Source: an uncultured Christensenella sp. (lineage in GTDB: Bacteria > Bacillota > Clostridia > Christensenellales > Borkfalkiaceae). From it: a stretch of 8,466 nt of DNA. The notes below the pieces were generated by a model. It saw nothing but the letters and a program-made list of their open reading frames with translations. It ran no database searches and was not told the origin of the DNA. Location of the stretch: contig CAJUCM010000025.1 of the NCBI GenBank assembly GCA_910585235.1, positions 10,120 through 18,585 of the forward strand, written 5' to 3'. Positions within the stretch are counted from its first letter, which is position 1. Each line of letters begins with the position of its first letter. Positions 1 through 6,745 of the stretch are shown piece after piece. The position numbers and the translations under genes are program-made.

Positions 1-1020
1 GAGTACTTTCCCCGTACCGTCCACGACCGCAACTTTACAGCCCATACGGTAGCCGGGATCGAGCCCCATCGTCACAAACCCTTTGACGGGCGGCTGCATG
101 AGAAGCGGACGCAGGTTGAGCGCAAACTGACCGATCGCTCCCTCGCTCGCCGTCTCCGTGAGCTCGGCGCGGATCTCGCGCTCGACGCTCGGCGCGATCA
201 GACGGTCGTAAGCGTCCTCCGCGGCGGCGCGCACGAATGCGGTCGATTTGCACGCGGGCGATTTAACCGCGATCCCCGTCACGACGGCGACCGCCGTATC
301 GCGGTTCATTTCGATTCCCGCTTTGAGCTTTTCTTCCCGCTCGCCGCGGTTGACGGCAAGCACCTGATGCCCCTGTATTTTCTTGACCAATGCGGAAAAT
401 TCATAGTAGTTACGATAGACGGTATCCTCCTCCGTCGCCGCGCGGGAGACGACGGCTGCCTGCTCCCGCCAGACCGCTTTGAGCGCCTTGCGGATCTCCG
501 CGTCGTCCGAAATAAGTTCCGCGATAATATCGCCCGCGCCCGCAAGCGCGTCCTCTTTCGTGTTCACGCCCTTTTCGGCGTCGATATACTTTTCCGCCTC
601 CGAGAGCGGATCGGGGCAGTCCTTTTCCTGCGCGAACAAAAGGAGCGCAAGCGGTTCAAGCCCCTTTTCTCTTGCGACCGTCGCGCGCGTGCGCCGTTTC
701 TGCTTGTAGGGACGGTATAAGTCCTCGACCTCGGCAAGCGTCAATGCTTCGTCGATTTTGTTTGCAAGTTCCTCGGTGAGCTTTCCCTGATTGCCGATCG
801 AATTTTTGACTTCCGTTTTGCGCTGTTCCAGCCCCCTCAGATATTCGAGGCGGTCGGCAAGATTGCGGATCGTCTGATCGTCCATCGCGCCGTGCATTTC
901 CTTGCGGTAACGCGCGATAAAGGGAACGGTGTTTCCCTCGTCGAGGAGGTTCACGATATTCTGTGCGTACTCCTCTTTGATGTTCAACTCTTCGGAAAGC
1001 GTTTGAATGATCGATTTCAT
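1..1020 (-). CDS. tex: Tex family transcription accessory protein, N-terminal part (3' end outside window)
   Basis: 340 codons are visible without a stop, and the frame is still open at the left edge. Family members are roughly 700-800 residues, so about half is seen. The N-terminus carries the Tex signature at residues 25-41 (LLDEGNTVPFIARYRKE), followed by the helical Tex_N region. The last visible residues (about 322-340) enter the YqgF/RNase H-like domain with the motif LDPGYRMGCK; family members usually have Thr where this protein has Met. The C-terminal HhH and S1 domains would lie outside the window. Tex is known as a nucleic-acid-binding protein acting in transcription and RNA metabolism. 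The start at 1020 is supported by AAGAGG seven bases upstream. It lies 14 bp after the stop of the AAA+ ATPase gene with no terminator or promoter between, so the two are co-transcribed. Identification is confident; partial only because of the window edge. Confidence 0.95.
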   Translation of the reverse strand, partial: MKSIIQTLSEELNIKEEYAQNIVNLLDEGNTVPFIARYRKEMHGAMDDQTIRNLADRLEYLRGLEQRKTEVKNSIGNQGKLTEELANKIDEALTLAEVEDLYRPYKQKRRTRATVAREKGLEPLALLLFAQEKDCPDPLSEAEKYIDAEKGVNTKEDALAGAGDIIAELISDDAEIRKALKAVWREQAAVVSRAATEEDTVYRNYYEFSALVKKIQGHQVLAVNRGEREEKLKAGIEMNRDTAVAVVTGIAVKSPACKSTAFVRAAAEDAYDRLIAPSVEREIRAELTETASEGAIGQFALNLRPLLMQPPVKGFVTMGLDPGYRMGCKVAVVDGTGKVL

Positions 1021-1034
1021 AAACTGACCTCTTT

Positions 1035-2510
1035 TTATTTTCTGCCCGACGCGGGAGCCGCGCTGTCTTTGCCCCACTTGCGGATGGTTTCGATATATTC
1101 TCTGTTCCTCGACAGCGCGCCGACCGTTCTTTGGAACACCGAATCGAGACGGGTATAACTTCCGCACATTCCGAGCGTGTACTCCTCTTCCGCGACCGTC
1201 TTGATCGCCCATTCGATGTCGGCATAGGAGAATCCGTCGCTGATCTTGGCGAGCGCATCGACCTCCTCTTCGGTAAGGCGCATGGTCAGCGAGAGTTTGG
1301 AAAACAGATTGATCGCTTCCTTGCGCTCCGATTCCGTAGGCAGATCGACAAAGAACACTTCGTCGAACCTCCCTTTGCGGAAGAGTTCGGGGGGAAGTTT
1401 CGTCAGATCGTTCGCCGTTGCAATGAGGAACATACGGTGTGCGTTCTCCTGCAACCAGAAGAGGAACGCGCCTAAAATGCGCTTCGCCGCTTCGTTATCG
1501 TGTCCCGCGGCGAGCTCCTTTTCGATCTCGTCGATCCACACGATACAGGGGCTTACGCTTCCGATATAGTCGAGCGCGCGCCTTAAATTCGCCTCGCTCT
1601 CGCCCGCGCTTCCGCTGAACACCGCGCCGATATCGAAGCGGTACAGGGGCAGATGCCATTCGCAGGCGACGAGCCGCGCCGTCAGCGATTTGCCGCAGCC
1701 GGGAACGCCGACCATGAGCATTCCGCGCGGAGGATTGAGGAATTTCGTTCCGAGTTCCTCGTCGGGCGAATAGAATATTTTCTGTTTTTTGATGAGCCAT
1801 TCCTTGACGCCGTCCAACCCCGCAACGTGTACGTCGCGGACGTTGATATGTTTTACGGCGGGATTCTTTCCGAAAATCTTATCCTTGTCCATCGCGACCT
1901 GACAGAGGTTTTCAAACGTAAACCCGTCGCCCGTGTTGAGCGCGTAATTCATGACCGTTTTCAACTGTAACGCCGTATAACCGCCCAAAACGACCGCCGT
2001 CTGAATAATCTTTTCGGGAGCCAGCGTTCTGATCTGATTCTCCGCCATGAAGTCCCTGATCATATTCTCGCGCTCTCTCTTCGTGGGAAGATCGAGCTTT
2101 ACAAAAGTCGCAAGTTTTCCGAGCTCCTCATAGACGGTTTCGCTCGTCACAAGGATCACCGTCGCGCCCTTTTCGGAAGCAAGCCGAACGACGCCGATCG
2201 CCTTTCCGACAAGCTCGTTATCCGAGGTCAGTCCGCGCATATCGCCGAGCGCATAGACCGTTCCGCTGTCTTTTTCGATCTCTTCCGCGATATAGAGGAA
2301 GGGATCGGCAACCTTTTTCCCCGCTCCGCCGACGATCTTTTTGAACCCGCCGAGCGCGGTATAATATTCCATGGGAACGTTCTCGTTCGCCGAAACGGCT
2401 TTCAGCGCGGATTCCGCCCTGTCCCGCTCGTTCGTCATCAGGATAATGAGGGGCGTCCTTATTCTGACGCACACTGTGATTTCCTGTACCGTTTTTTGAA
2501 AATCGCTCAT
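1035..2510 (-). CDS. Ycf46-like AAA+ ATPase
   Basis: A 491-residue protein with the two-part layout of the Ycf46 family. The N-terminal half (about 1-240) resembles a degenerate AAA region: it opens with a segment around residues 17-30 (IRTPLIILMTNERD) and has a later VKLDLPTKRE stretch, but no Walker A. The C-terminal half is an intact AAA+ module, with Walker A GVPGCGKS at 268-275, Walker B CIVWIDE with D327 and E328, a sensor-1 segment (LIATAND) and a downstream RKGRFDE arginine motif. ATP binding and hydrolysis are therefore expected. The family is named from a plastid/cyanobacterial reading frame, and I know of no settled function for this bacterial member. The start at 2510 follows GGAGGAG with a 6-base gap. 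It is first in an operon with tex. AAA+ membership is certain; the Ycf46 assignment is likely, from motif order and length. Confidence 0.85.
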   Translation of the reverse strand: MSDFQKTVQEITVCVRIRTPLIILMTNERDRAESALKAVSANENVPMEYYTALGGFKKIVGGAGKKVADPFLYIAEEIEKDSGTVYALGDMRGLTSDNELVGKAIGVVRLASEKGATVILVTSETVYEELGKLATFVKLDLPTKRERENMIRDFMAENQIRTLAPEKIIQTAVVLGGYTALQLKTVMNYALNTGDGFTFENLCQVAMDKDKIFGKNPAVKHINVRDVHVAGLDGVKEWLIKKQKIFYSPDEELGTKFLNPPRGMLMVGVPGCGKSLTARLVACEWHLPLYRFDIGAVFSGSAGESEANLRRALDYIGSVSPCIVWIDEIEKELAAGHDNEAAKRILGAFLFWLQENAHRMFLIATANDLTKLPPELFRKGRFDEVFFVDLPTESERKEAINLFSKLSLTMRLTEEEVDALAKISDGFSYADIEWAIKTVAEEEYTLGMCGSYTRLDSVFQRTVGALSRNREYIETIRKWGKDSAAPASGRK

Positions 2511-2516
2511 AGCTAT

Positions 2517-2538
2517 CTCCTCCCCGCCCGTTCGGGCG
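2517..2538 (-). promoter_or_regulatory. RBS and adjoining leader hairpin of the AAA+ ATPase gene
   Basis: The Shine-Dalgarno GGAGGAG (2517-2523) is preceded directly by a perfect GC inverted repeat CGCCCG-AA-CGGGCG (2525-2538, minus sense). It would fold as CGCCC-GAAC-GGGCG in the mRNA, abutting the ribosome binding site. It has no T-tract, so it is not a terminator. It could modulate translation or stabilise the 5' end, but that is inference. Confidence 0.4.
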
Positions 2539-2564
2539 AGCGCAACGTTTTTGCACTGCTATTC

Positions 2565-2593
2565 ATTTTAGCATAAATTTCCGCACAACGCAA
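2565..2593 (-). promoter_or_regulatory. Sigma-A promoter of the AAA+ ATPase-tex operon
   Basis: Minus strand: -35 TTGCGT (2588-2593), 17-bp spacer, -10 TAAAAT (2565-2570) with TGC directly upstream, an extended -10. It lies 54 bp upstream of the start codon and just beyond the galE terminator. The -35 is only a half match, which the extended -10 can offset. Confidence 0.65.
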
Positions 2594-2621
2594 TCACTAT
2601 TCGGCGAGAATATTTCACAAC

Positions 2622-2658
2622 AAAAAAATATCCGCCCGCTCTTTTCAGAGGCGGGCGG
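2622..2658 (-). terminator. Rho-independent terminator of galE
   Basis: Minus strand: an 8-bp GC stem (CCGCCCGC/GCGGGCGG; arms 2651-2658 and 2632-2639) with inner TCT/AGA pairing, then ATA and a run of seven T (2622-2628). It begins 9 bp after the galE stop codon and isolates galE from the AAA+ ATPase operon. Confidence 0.88.
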
Positions 2659-2666
2659 GCATTGTC

Positions 2667-3680
2667 TTATCTTTCGTAACCGTTGGGGTTGTTCTTCTGC
2701 CAATTCCATTGATCGCGGCACATCTTTTCAAGGTTACGCTCCGATTTCCAGCCGAGTTCGCGCTCCGCCTTTTCGCTCGAAGCATAGCAAGCCGCAATAT
2801 CCCCCGCGCGGCGGGGTTTGATCTCATAGGGAAGCGCCTTTCCGCACGCCTTGGAAAACGCATGGATCATATCCAGCACGCTGTAACCGTTTCCCGTGCC
2901 GAGATTGTAGATATGCACGCCGGGTTCCGTCAAATTGCGGATCGCCGCCACATGACCTTTGGCAAGATCGACGACGTGGATATAGTCGCGCACCCCCGTT
3001 CCGTCCGGCGTCGGATAGTCGTTTCCGAACACGCCGATTTTAGAGAGCTTTCCGCTTGCGACCTGCGCAACGTAGGGCATAAGATTGTTGGGAATCCCCT
3101 TCGGATCCTCGCCGATCAGCCCGCTCTCATGCGCGCCGACGGGATTGAAATAGCGCAGAAGCGCAATGTTCCACGCATGGTCGCTCGTCCATACGTCTTT
3201 GAGAATCTGCTCCTGCATGAGTTTGGACGTACCGTACGGGTTGGTCGTTCCGCCCACTTTACACGTTTCGGTAATGGGCAGAACTTCGGGATCGCCGTAC
3301 ACCGTCGCCGAGGAAGAGAACACGAGATTTTTCACTTCGTATTCCGCCATGACGTCGAGAAGGGAAACAGTCGTACCGAGATTGTTGTCATAATATTCGA
3401 CAGGCTTTAACACGCTCTCGCCCACCGCTTTGAGCCCCGCAAAATGTATGACCCAATCGAACGCGTGTTTTTTGAAAATTCTTCCGAGCGAATAGCGGTC
3501 GCGCAGATCCCTCTGATAAAAGGCAACCGATTTGCCCGTGATCTGTTCCACGCGTTTCAGACTCTCCGCGGAAGAATTGGAGAGATTGTCGATAACGACG
3601 ACCTCATAACCTGCGTTCAACAGCTCCACTACCGTATGCGAGCCGATAAAGCCCGCTCCGCCCGTAACCAGCACTTTCAT
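2667..3680 (-). CDS. galE: UDP-glucose 4-epimerase GalE
   Basis: Cytoplasmic NAD-dependent epimerase (extended SDR family) that interconverts UDP-glucose and UDP-galactose for the Leland pathway and for polysaccharide precursors. From the chosen start the protein has 337 residues; the E. coli enzyme has 338. The Rossmann motif GGAGFIGSH lies at 7-15, the catalytic triad is S124 (in SSSATVYG), Y149 and K153 (YGTSK), and downstream FNPVGAH and GIPNNLMPY segments are conserved. The position matching the E. coli gatekeeper Y299 is Cys298 (RRAGDIAACYA), as in the human enzyme, which also accepts UDP-GlcNAc/UDP-GalNAc. Two ATGs are adjacent (3683 and 3680). The Shine-Dalgarno AAGAGGGG (3688-3695) sits 4 bases from the first and 7 from the second, and the second matches E. 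coli numbering, so 3680 is preferred. It is monocistronic. No convincing promoter was found upstream. Confidence 0.97.
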   Translation of the reverse strand: MKVLVTGGAGFIGSHTVVELLNAGYEVVVIDNLSNSSAESLKRVEQITGKSVAFYQRDLRDRYSLGRIFKKHAFDWVIHFAGLKAVGESVLKPVEYYDNNLGTTVSLLDVMAEYEVKNLVFSSSATVYGDPEVLPITETCKVGGTTNPYGTSKLMQEQILKDVWTSDHAWNIALLRYFNPVGAHESGLIGEDPKGIPNNLMPYVAQVASGKLSKIGVFGNDYPTPDGTGVRDYIHVVDLAKGHVAAIRNLTEPGVHIYNLGTGNGYSVLDMIHAFSKACGKALPYEIKPRRAGDIAACYASSEKAERELGWKSERNLEKMCRDQWNWQKNNPNGYER

Positions 3681-3687
3681 CATTGCA

Positions 3688-3711
3688 CCCCTCTTCCGCC
3701 ATATCGCGGAA
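3688..3711 (-). promoter_or_regulatory. galE RBS with overlapping leader hairpin
   Basis: The Shine-Dalgarno AAGAGGGG (3688-3695) overlaps the end of an inverted repeat TTCCGC-GATATG-GCGGAA (3694-3711, minus sense). The fold would include only the first two bases of the Shine-Dalgarno. A role in translational control is possible but unproven. Confidence 0.35.
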
Positions 3712-3769
3712 CCATAATAAAATATCCCTCATAAATACGCCTGTTCTTCGCCGTTTATGAGACTTTTGC

Positions 3770-3804
3770 AAAAAGAGTTTCTGCGGCAAACCGCAGAAAC
3801 TCTT
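3770..3804 (-). terminator. Rho-independent terminator of the scaffold-GGGtGRT operon
   Basis: A perfect 14-bp stem (AAGAGTTTCTGCGG and its complement; arms 3791-3804 and 3773-3786) with a 4-base loop, followed on the minus strand by five T (3770-3774). It starts 19 bp after the stop of the GGGtGRT gene. The A/T-flanked arms could also stop plus-strand transcripts. Confidence 0.93.
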
Positions 3805-3823
3805 CCGCTTATTAAAAATCAAA

Positions 3824-4825
3824 TTATTTGTTCATGCCTTCCTGCACGGCAACCGCGACCGCAACCGTCGCGCCGACCATGGGGTTGTTGCCCATGCCGA
3901 TCAGTCCCATCATTTCAACGTGCGCGGGAACGGAAGAACTGCCCGCGAACTGCGCGTCGGAGTGCATTCTTCCCATCGTGTCCGTCATGCCGTAGGAAGA
4001 AGGACCAGCCGCCATGTTGTCGGGGTGGAGCGTTCTGCCCGTGCCGCCGCCCGAAGCGACCGAGAAATATTTCACGCCGTTTTCGTTGCACCACTTTTTG
4101 TAGGTGCCCGCGACGGGGTGCTGGAATCTCGTGGGGTTCGTGGAGTTGCCCGTAATGGAAACGCCGACCTTTTCGAGCTTCATGATCGCAACACCTTCGG
4201 GAACGTTATCCGCGCCGTAGCACTTGACCTTCGCGCGGGGTCCGTCGGAATAGGGAACTTCTTTCGTAACCGTGACCGTCTCGGTATAGGGATCGAACGT
4301 CGTCTCGCAGTAGGTGAAACCGTTGATACGGGAGATGATGAACGCCGCGTCCTTACCGAGCCCGTTGAGAATGACGCGCAGGGGATTCTTGCGGACCTTG
4401 TTTGCGTTCATCGCAATAGAGATCGCGCCCTCCGCCGCCGCAAAGCTCTCGTGACCTGCGAGGAAGCAGAAGCAATCCGTCTCTTCGGAGAGGAGCATCA
4501 TACCCAAGTTTCCGTGACCGAGACCCACTTTTCTGTTTTCCGCAACGGAGCCGGGGATACAGAAGGACTGTAAACCGATCCCGATCGCCGCCGCCGCGTC
4601 AGCCGCCTTTTTGCAGCCTTTCTTAATTGCGATCGCCGCGCCCACGGTGTAAGCCCAGACCGCGTTTTCAAAGCAGATCGGCTGGGTGCCGCGCACGAGC
4701 TTGTCGCAATCGACGCCCTTGGCAAGGCAGATTTCTTTGCACTCTTCTACGGATTTGATCCCGTACTCTTTCAATGCCCGATTGATTTTATCGATTCTTC
4801 TTTCATAACCTTCAAATAAAGCCAT
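3824..4825 (-). CDS. GGGtGRT protein (function unknown)
   Basis: A 333-residue protein recognised by the signature for which its family is named, GGGTGRT at residues 259-265 (codons 4051-4031). Other visible features are a glycine-rich GLGHGNLGMM segment near the middle, several cysteines (for example CDK and PICFENAVW near the N-terminus, and ETDCFCFLAGHES), and a small-residue-rich C-terminus (GLIGMGNNPMVGATVAVAVAV). There is no signal peptide or clear membrane segment, so it is probably cytoplasmic. It is second in an operon: its Shine-Dalgarno AAGGAGG overlaps the stop codon of the NifU-like scaffold gene, 11 bp separate the two genes, and a strong terminator follows. This tight coupling suggests joint action with the Fe-S scaffold. 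The biochemical role is not known to me; a part in cluster assembly or in an enzyme dependent on it is inference from context only. Confidence 0.92.
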   Translation of the reverse strand: MALFEGYERRIDKINRALKEYGIKSVEECKEICLAKGVDCDKLVRGTQPICFENAVWAYTVGAAIAIKKGCKKAADAAAAIGIGLQSFCIPGSVAENRKVGLGHGNLGMMLLSEETDCFCFLAGHESFAAAEGAISIAMNANKVRKNPLRVILNGLGKDAAFIISRINGFTYCETTFDPYTETVTVTKEVPYSDGPRAKVKCYGADNVPEGVAIMKLEKVGVSITGNSTNPTRFQHPVAGTYKKWCNENGVKYFSVASGGGTGRTLHPDNMAAGPSSYGMTDTMGRMHSDAQFAGSSSVPAHVEMMGLIGMGNNPMVGATVAVAVAVQEGMNK

Positions 4826-4836
4826 GCCGCGCCTCC

Positions 4837-5538
4837 TTATTCCTTACGGGGGTCGATGTATTTCACCGCGCCCTGTTCTTTCTCAAATCTGCCGTAGTGT
4901 CCCATAGCCTTTTCCCACGCTTCGTTGGGGGAAAGCCCTTTCTTGACGAAGTCGGTCATTTTGCCTAAGGAGACGAACTCGTAGCCGATCACCTGACTGT
5001 CTTTGTCGAGCGCAAGGCGGGTCACATAGCCCTCCGCCATTTCAAGATATCGGACGCCCTTTTTCGCCGTGCCGTACATGGTGCCGACCTGCGAACGAAG
5101 CCCCTTTCCGAGGTCTTCGAGCCCCGCGCCGATCGTCAGCCCGTCGTCCGAGAACGCGGACTGCGTTCTGCCGTAAACGATTTGCAGGAACAGCTCGCGC
5201 ATGGCGGTATTGATCGCGTCGCACACGAGGTCGGTATTGAGCGCTTCGAGAATGGTCTTGTGGGGAAGAATTTCCGCCGCCATTGCCGCCGAGTGCGTCA
5301 TGCCCGAACAGCCGATCGTCTCGACGAGCGCTTCCTGAATGACGCCCTCTTTCACGTTGAGGGTCAGTTTGCACGCGCCCTGCTGCGGAGCGCACCAGCC
5401 GATGCCGTGCGTGAATCCGCTGATGTCCGTGATCTGTTTCGCGCAGACCCACTTGCCTTCTTCGGGAATGGGAGCGGGATCGTGTTTGGGTCCCTTCTGC
5501 ACGCAACACATTTCTTCTACTTCACGAGAATATTGCAT
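4837..5538 (-). CDS. NifU/IscU-like iron-sulfur cluster assembly scaffold protein
   Basis: A 233-residue protein, longer than IscU (about 130), containing a NifU_N-like core. The segment ETIGCSGMTHSAAMAAE matches the IscU region around its second ligand Cys (here C77). VCDAINTAM matches the region of the third (C106), and C56 (or C49, in GWCAPQQGAC) is placed to be the first. The C-terminal 100 residues, after the scaffold core, look particular to this subfamily. It would hold a nascent Fe-S cluster on three cysteines; that function is known for the family and inferred here. The frame is open to an ATG at 5580, but the start at 5538 is preferred: GGAGG (5546-5550) lies exactly 7 bases upstream and the promoter overlaps the longer version. 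It heads the operon with the GGGtGRT gene. Confidence 0.9.
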   Translation of the reverse strand: MQYSREVEEMCCVQKGPKHDPAPIPEEGKWVCAKQITDISGFTHGIGWCAPQQGACKLTLNVKEGVIQEALVETIGCSGMTHSAAMAAEILPHKTILEALNTDLVCDAINTAMRELFLQIVYGRTQSAFSDDGLTIGAGLEDLGKGLRSQVGTMYGTAKKGVRYLEMAEGYVTRLALDKDSQVIGYEFVSLGKMTDFVKKGLSPNEAWEKAMGHYGRFEKEQGAVKYIDPRKE

Positions 5539-5570
5539 TTGTTTTCCTCCAAATAAATTTTCCGTTTTGT

Positions 5571-5608
5571 ATTGTATCATATTCTTGCAAAAAAGACAAG
5601 AGCTTGTC
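5571..5608 (-). promoter_or_regulatory. Promoter of the scaffold-GGGtGRT operon with a dyad over the -35 box
   Basis: Minus strand: -35 TTGTCT (5594-5599), 17-bp spacer, extended -10 TGA-TACAAT (TACAAT at 5571-5576). The start codon is 32 bp downstream. A 14-bp inverted repeat GACAAG-AG-CTTGTC (5595-5608) covers five of the six -35 bases, a position where a bound protein would block RNA polymerase. The promoter match is good; the operator is inference. Confidence 0.72.
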
Positions 5609-5655
5609 CGAATTTTTTGGGAGATTTTTACATCTGTTTTTCGCGCATTCCGAAT

Positions 5656-5686
5656 AAAAGAACTGCGCGTTGCGCGCAGTTCTTTT
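5656..5686 (-). terminator. Rho-independent terminator of lipoprotein 1
   Basis: A perfect 14-bp stem (AAAAGAACTGCGCG and complement, arms 5656-5669 and 5673-5686) around a 3-base loop, starting 5 bp after the stop codon. A- and T-tracts flank the GC core on both sides, so it can work in both directions. Confidence 0.9.
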
Positions 5687-5691
5687 GATAT

Positions 5692-6660
5692 TCACCATTT
5701 AGTCGGAACGCCGCCTACGTAATGCCAGAAGTTTCCGCTTTCCGAGGGCGCGTTTTCCGAATAGTAACTGAGCGACGAAAGAAACGCATTGTTCCCCGTT
5801 TCGCCGATTGTCACCTTTTCGTTCCATTCCTCTTTTGTTCCCTCATAGAACACCGTCCCGAACGTACAGCTTGTGAATGCGTAATCCTCGATCGCGGTAA
5901 TATTCTTCGGAATAAAAAGCGCCTGTAACCGTCTGCCCGCAAAGGCGTTCGACGCGATCTTTGTCACGTCGTCCGGAATCGCGCTGTTGACGCAACCCAC
6001 CGCAACGGCGTTCTCCTCTCTGTCGATCACGCAGTTCCCTCTGCTCTCGTAGCGCAGAAGTCCCGATTCGAGTTCGATATTTTCAAGATTCGGAAACTTC
6101 TCAAAAATATCCGAACGGAAAATATTCCCGTTCATGGTGTTGGGCAGATACAAACTTTTAACCTGAGCAAGGGCGGGATCGCTCTGCTTCGGCGAGAGCG
6201 ACGCGACGCGCAGTCCCCCGTAGAACGCGGGAACGACGCAAATGCCGTTCGCGTCGGCGGCGAATCCCACAACGGCGCACTCGTCGGAGTTTTCGGAATT
6301 GGCAATCAACTCAAACCTCAATCCCTCGGTCGGAACGGCATACTTGCCCGCATACGTCACGACGGAATATTCGGAATGGTTGATCCCCGTATTGCTGAAC
6401 GCCATCACTTCGATCTCATAAAGTTCCGTATCTTTCAGCTTCGGCAACGCAAAACTGCATTCCGCCGTTTCATACTCCGTGTCCTTAAAATAGACGGAAT
6501 ACCCGTCCGCATATTCCACGGCGTCCCACGAAAGAACGTTGTCCTCGATTTTCAGATTCGCGGGCGCGGAGAGCTGCTTCGGCGCGCCGCAGGCGGCAAG
6601 CGCAAAGCTGATCAATAAAAACAAAAGCGGTAAAATCAAACTCAATCGTCTATATTTCAT
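5692..6660 (-). CDS. Lipoprotein with fibronectin III-like domain and BspA-like LRR tail
   Basis: A 322-residue predicted surface lipoprotein. Residues 1-23 form a lipoprotein signal peptide (KYRR, a hydrophobic core, lipobox LAAC) with acylation expected at C24. Residues about 31-100 resemble a fibronectin type III fold (APANLKIEDNVLSWD, GYSVYF, and a YEIEVMAFSNTG strand). Residues about 140-300 contain LRR_5/BspA-type repeats (for example IPDDVTKIASNAFAG and ITAIEDYAFTSC), and the C-terminus ends with SENAPSESGNFWHYVGG, a tail common in clostridial LRR surface proteins. A role in binding a surface ligand or host/polysaccharide is plausible but unproven. The start at 6660 is chosen over an in-frame ATG at 6699 because AAAGGTGA lies just upstream, the signal peptide begins there, and the longer form would overlap the promoter. 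A paralogue begins at 8283. Confidence 0.87.
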   Translation of the reverse strand: MKYRRLSLILPLLFLLISFALAACGAPKQLSAPANLKIEDNVLSWDAVEYADGYSVYFKDTEYETAECSFALPKLKDTELYEIEVMAFSNTGINHSEYSVVTYAGKYAVPTEGLRFELIANSENSDECAVVGFAADANGICVVPAFYGGLRVASLSPKQSDPALAQVKSLYLPNTMNGNIFRSDIFEKFPNLENIELESGLLRYESRGNCVIDREENAVAVGCVNSAIPDDVTKIASNAFAGRRLQALFIPKNITAIEDYAFTSCTFGTVFYEGTKEEWNEKVTIGETGNNAFLSSLSYYSENAPSESGNFWHYVGGVPTKW

Positions 6661-6680
6661 ACGGTCACCTTTCTGAAACC

Positions 6681-6710
6681 ATTTTAACACAAAGCGCACC
6701 GCTTTGGCAA
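6681..6710 (-). promoter_or_regulatory. Promoter of lipoprotein 1 with a palindrome in the spacer
   Basis: Minus strand: -35 TTGCCA (6705-6710, five of six consensus), 18-bp spacer, extended -10 TGT-TAAAAT (TAAAAT at 6681-6686). The spacer holds a 15-bp inverted repeat AAAGCG-CAC-CGCTTT (6691-6705, plus sense), a likely operator position for a repressor. The start codon is 20 bp downstream of the -10. Confidence 0.75.
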
Positions 6711-6745
6711 GTTTTTCCGTTCGGTTCAGCTATAACAAAAACAAC

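Noticed and set aside
656..1258. 200-codon minus-strand frame bridging tex and the AAA+ ATPase gene
   Set aside because: Overlaps two confidently identified genes in another frame; its product is a low-complexity Arg/Ser-rich shadow.
2709..3410. 233-codon open frame on the plus strand within galE
   Set aside because: It is antisense to a clearly identified epimerase, has no ribosome binding site or recognisable domain, and is explained by the GC-biased codon use of galE.
3684..3772. Promoter for galE
   Set aside because: AGAACA-17-TATTTT and other pairings on the minus strand match the consensus poorly; none is convincing enough to annotate.
3920..4573. 217-codon open frame on the plus strand within the GGGtGRT gene
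   Set aside because: Arg/Val-rich product typical of an antisense shadow; the minus-strand frame carries the family signature.
5656..5686. GC-rich palindrome as a REP-like repeat
   Set aside because: It occurs once in the window, sits 5 bp after a stop codon and has flanking A/T tracts, so it is a terminator.
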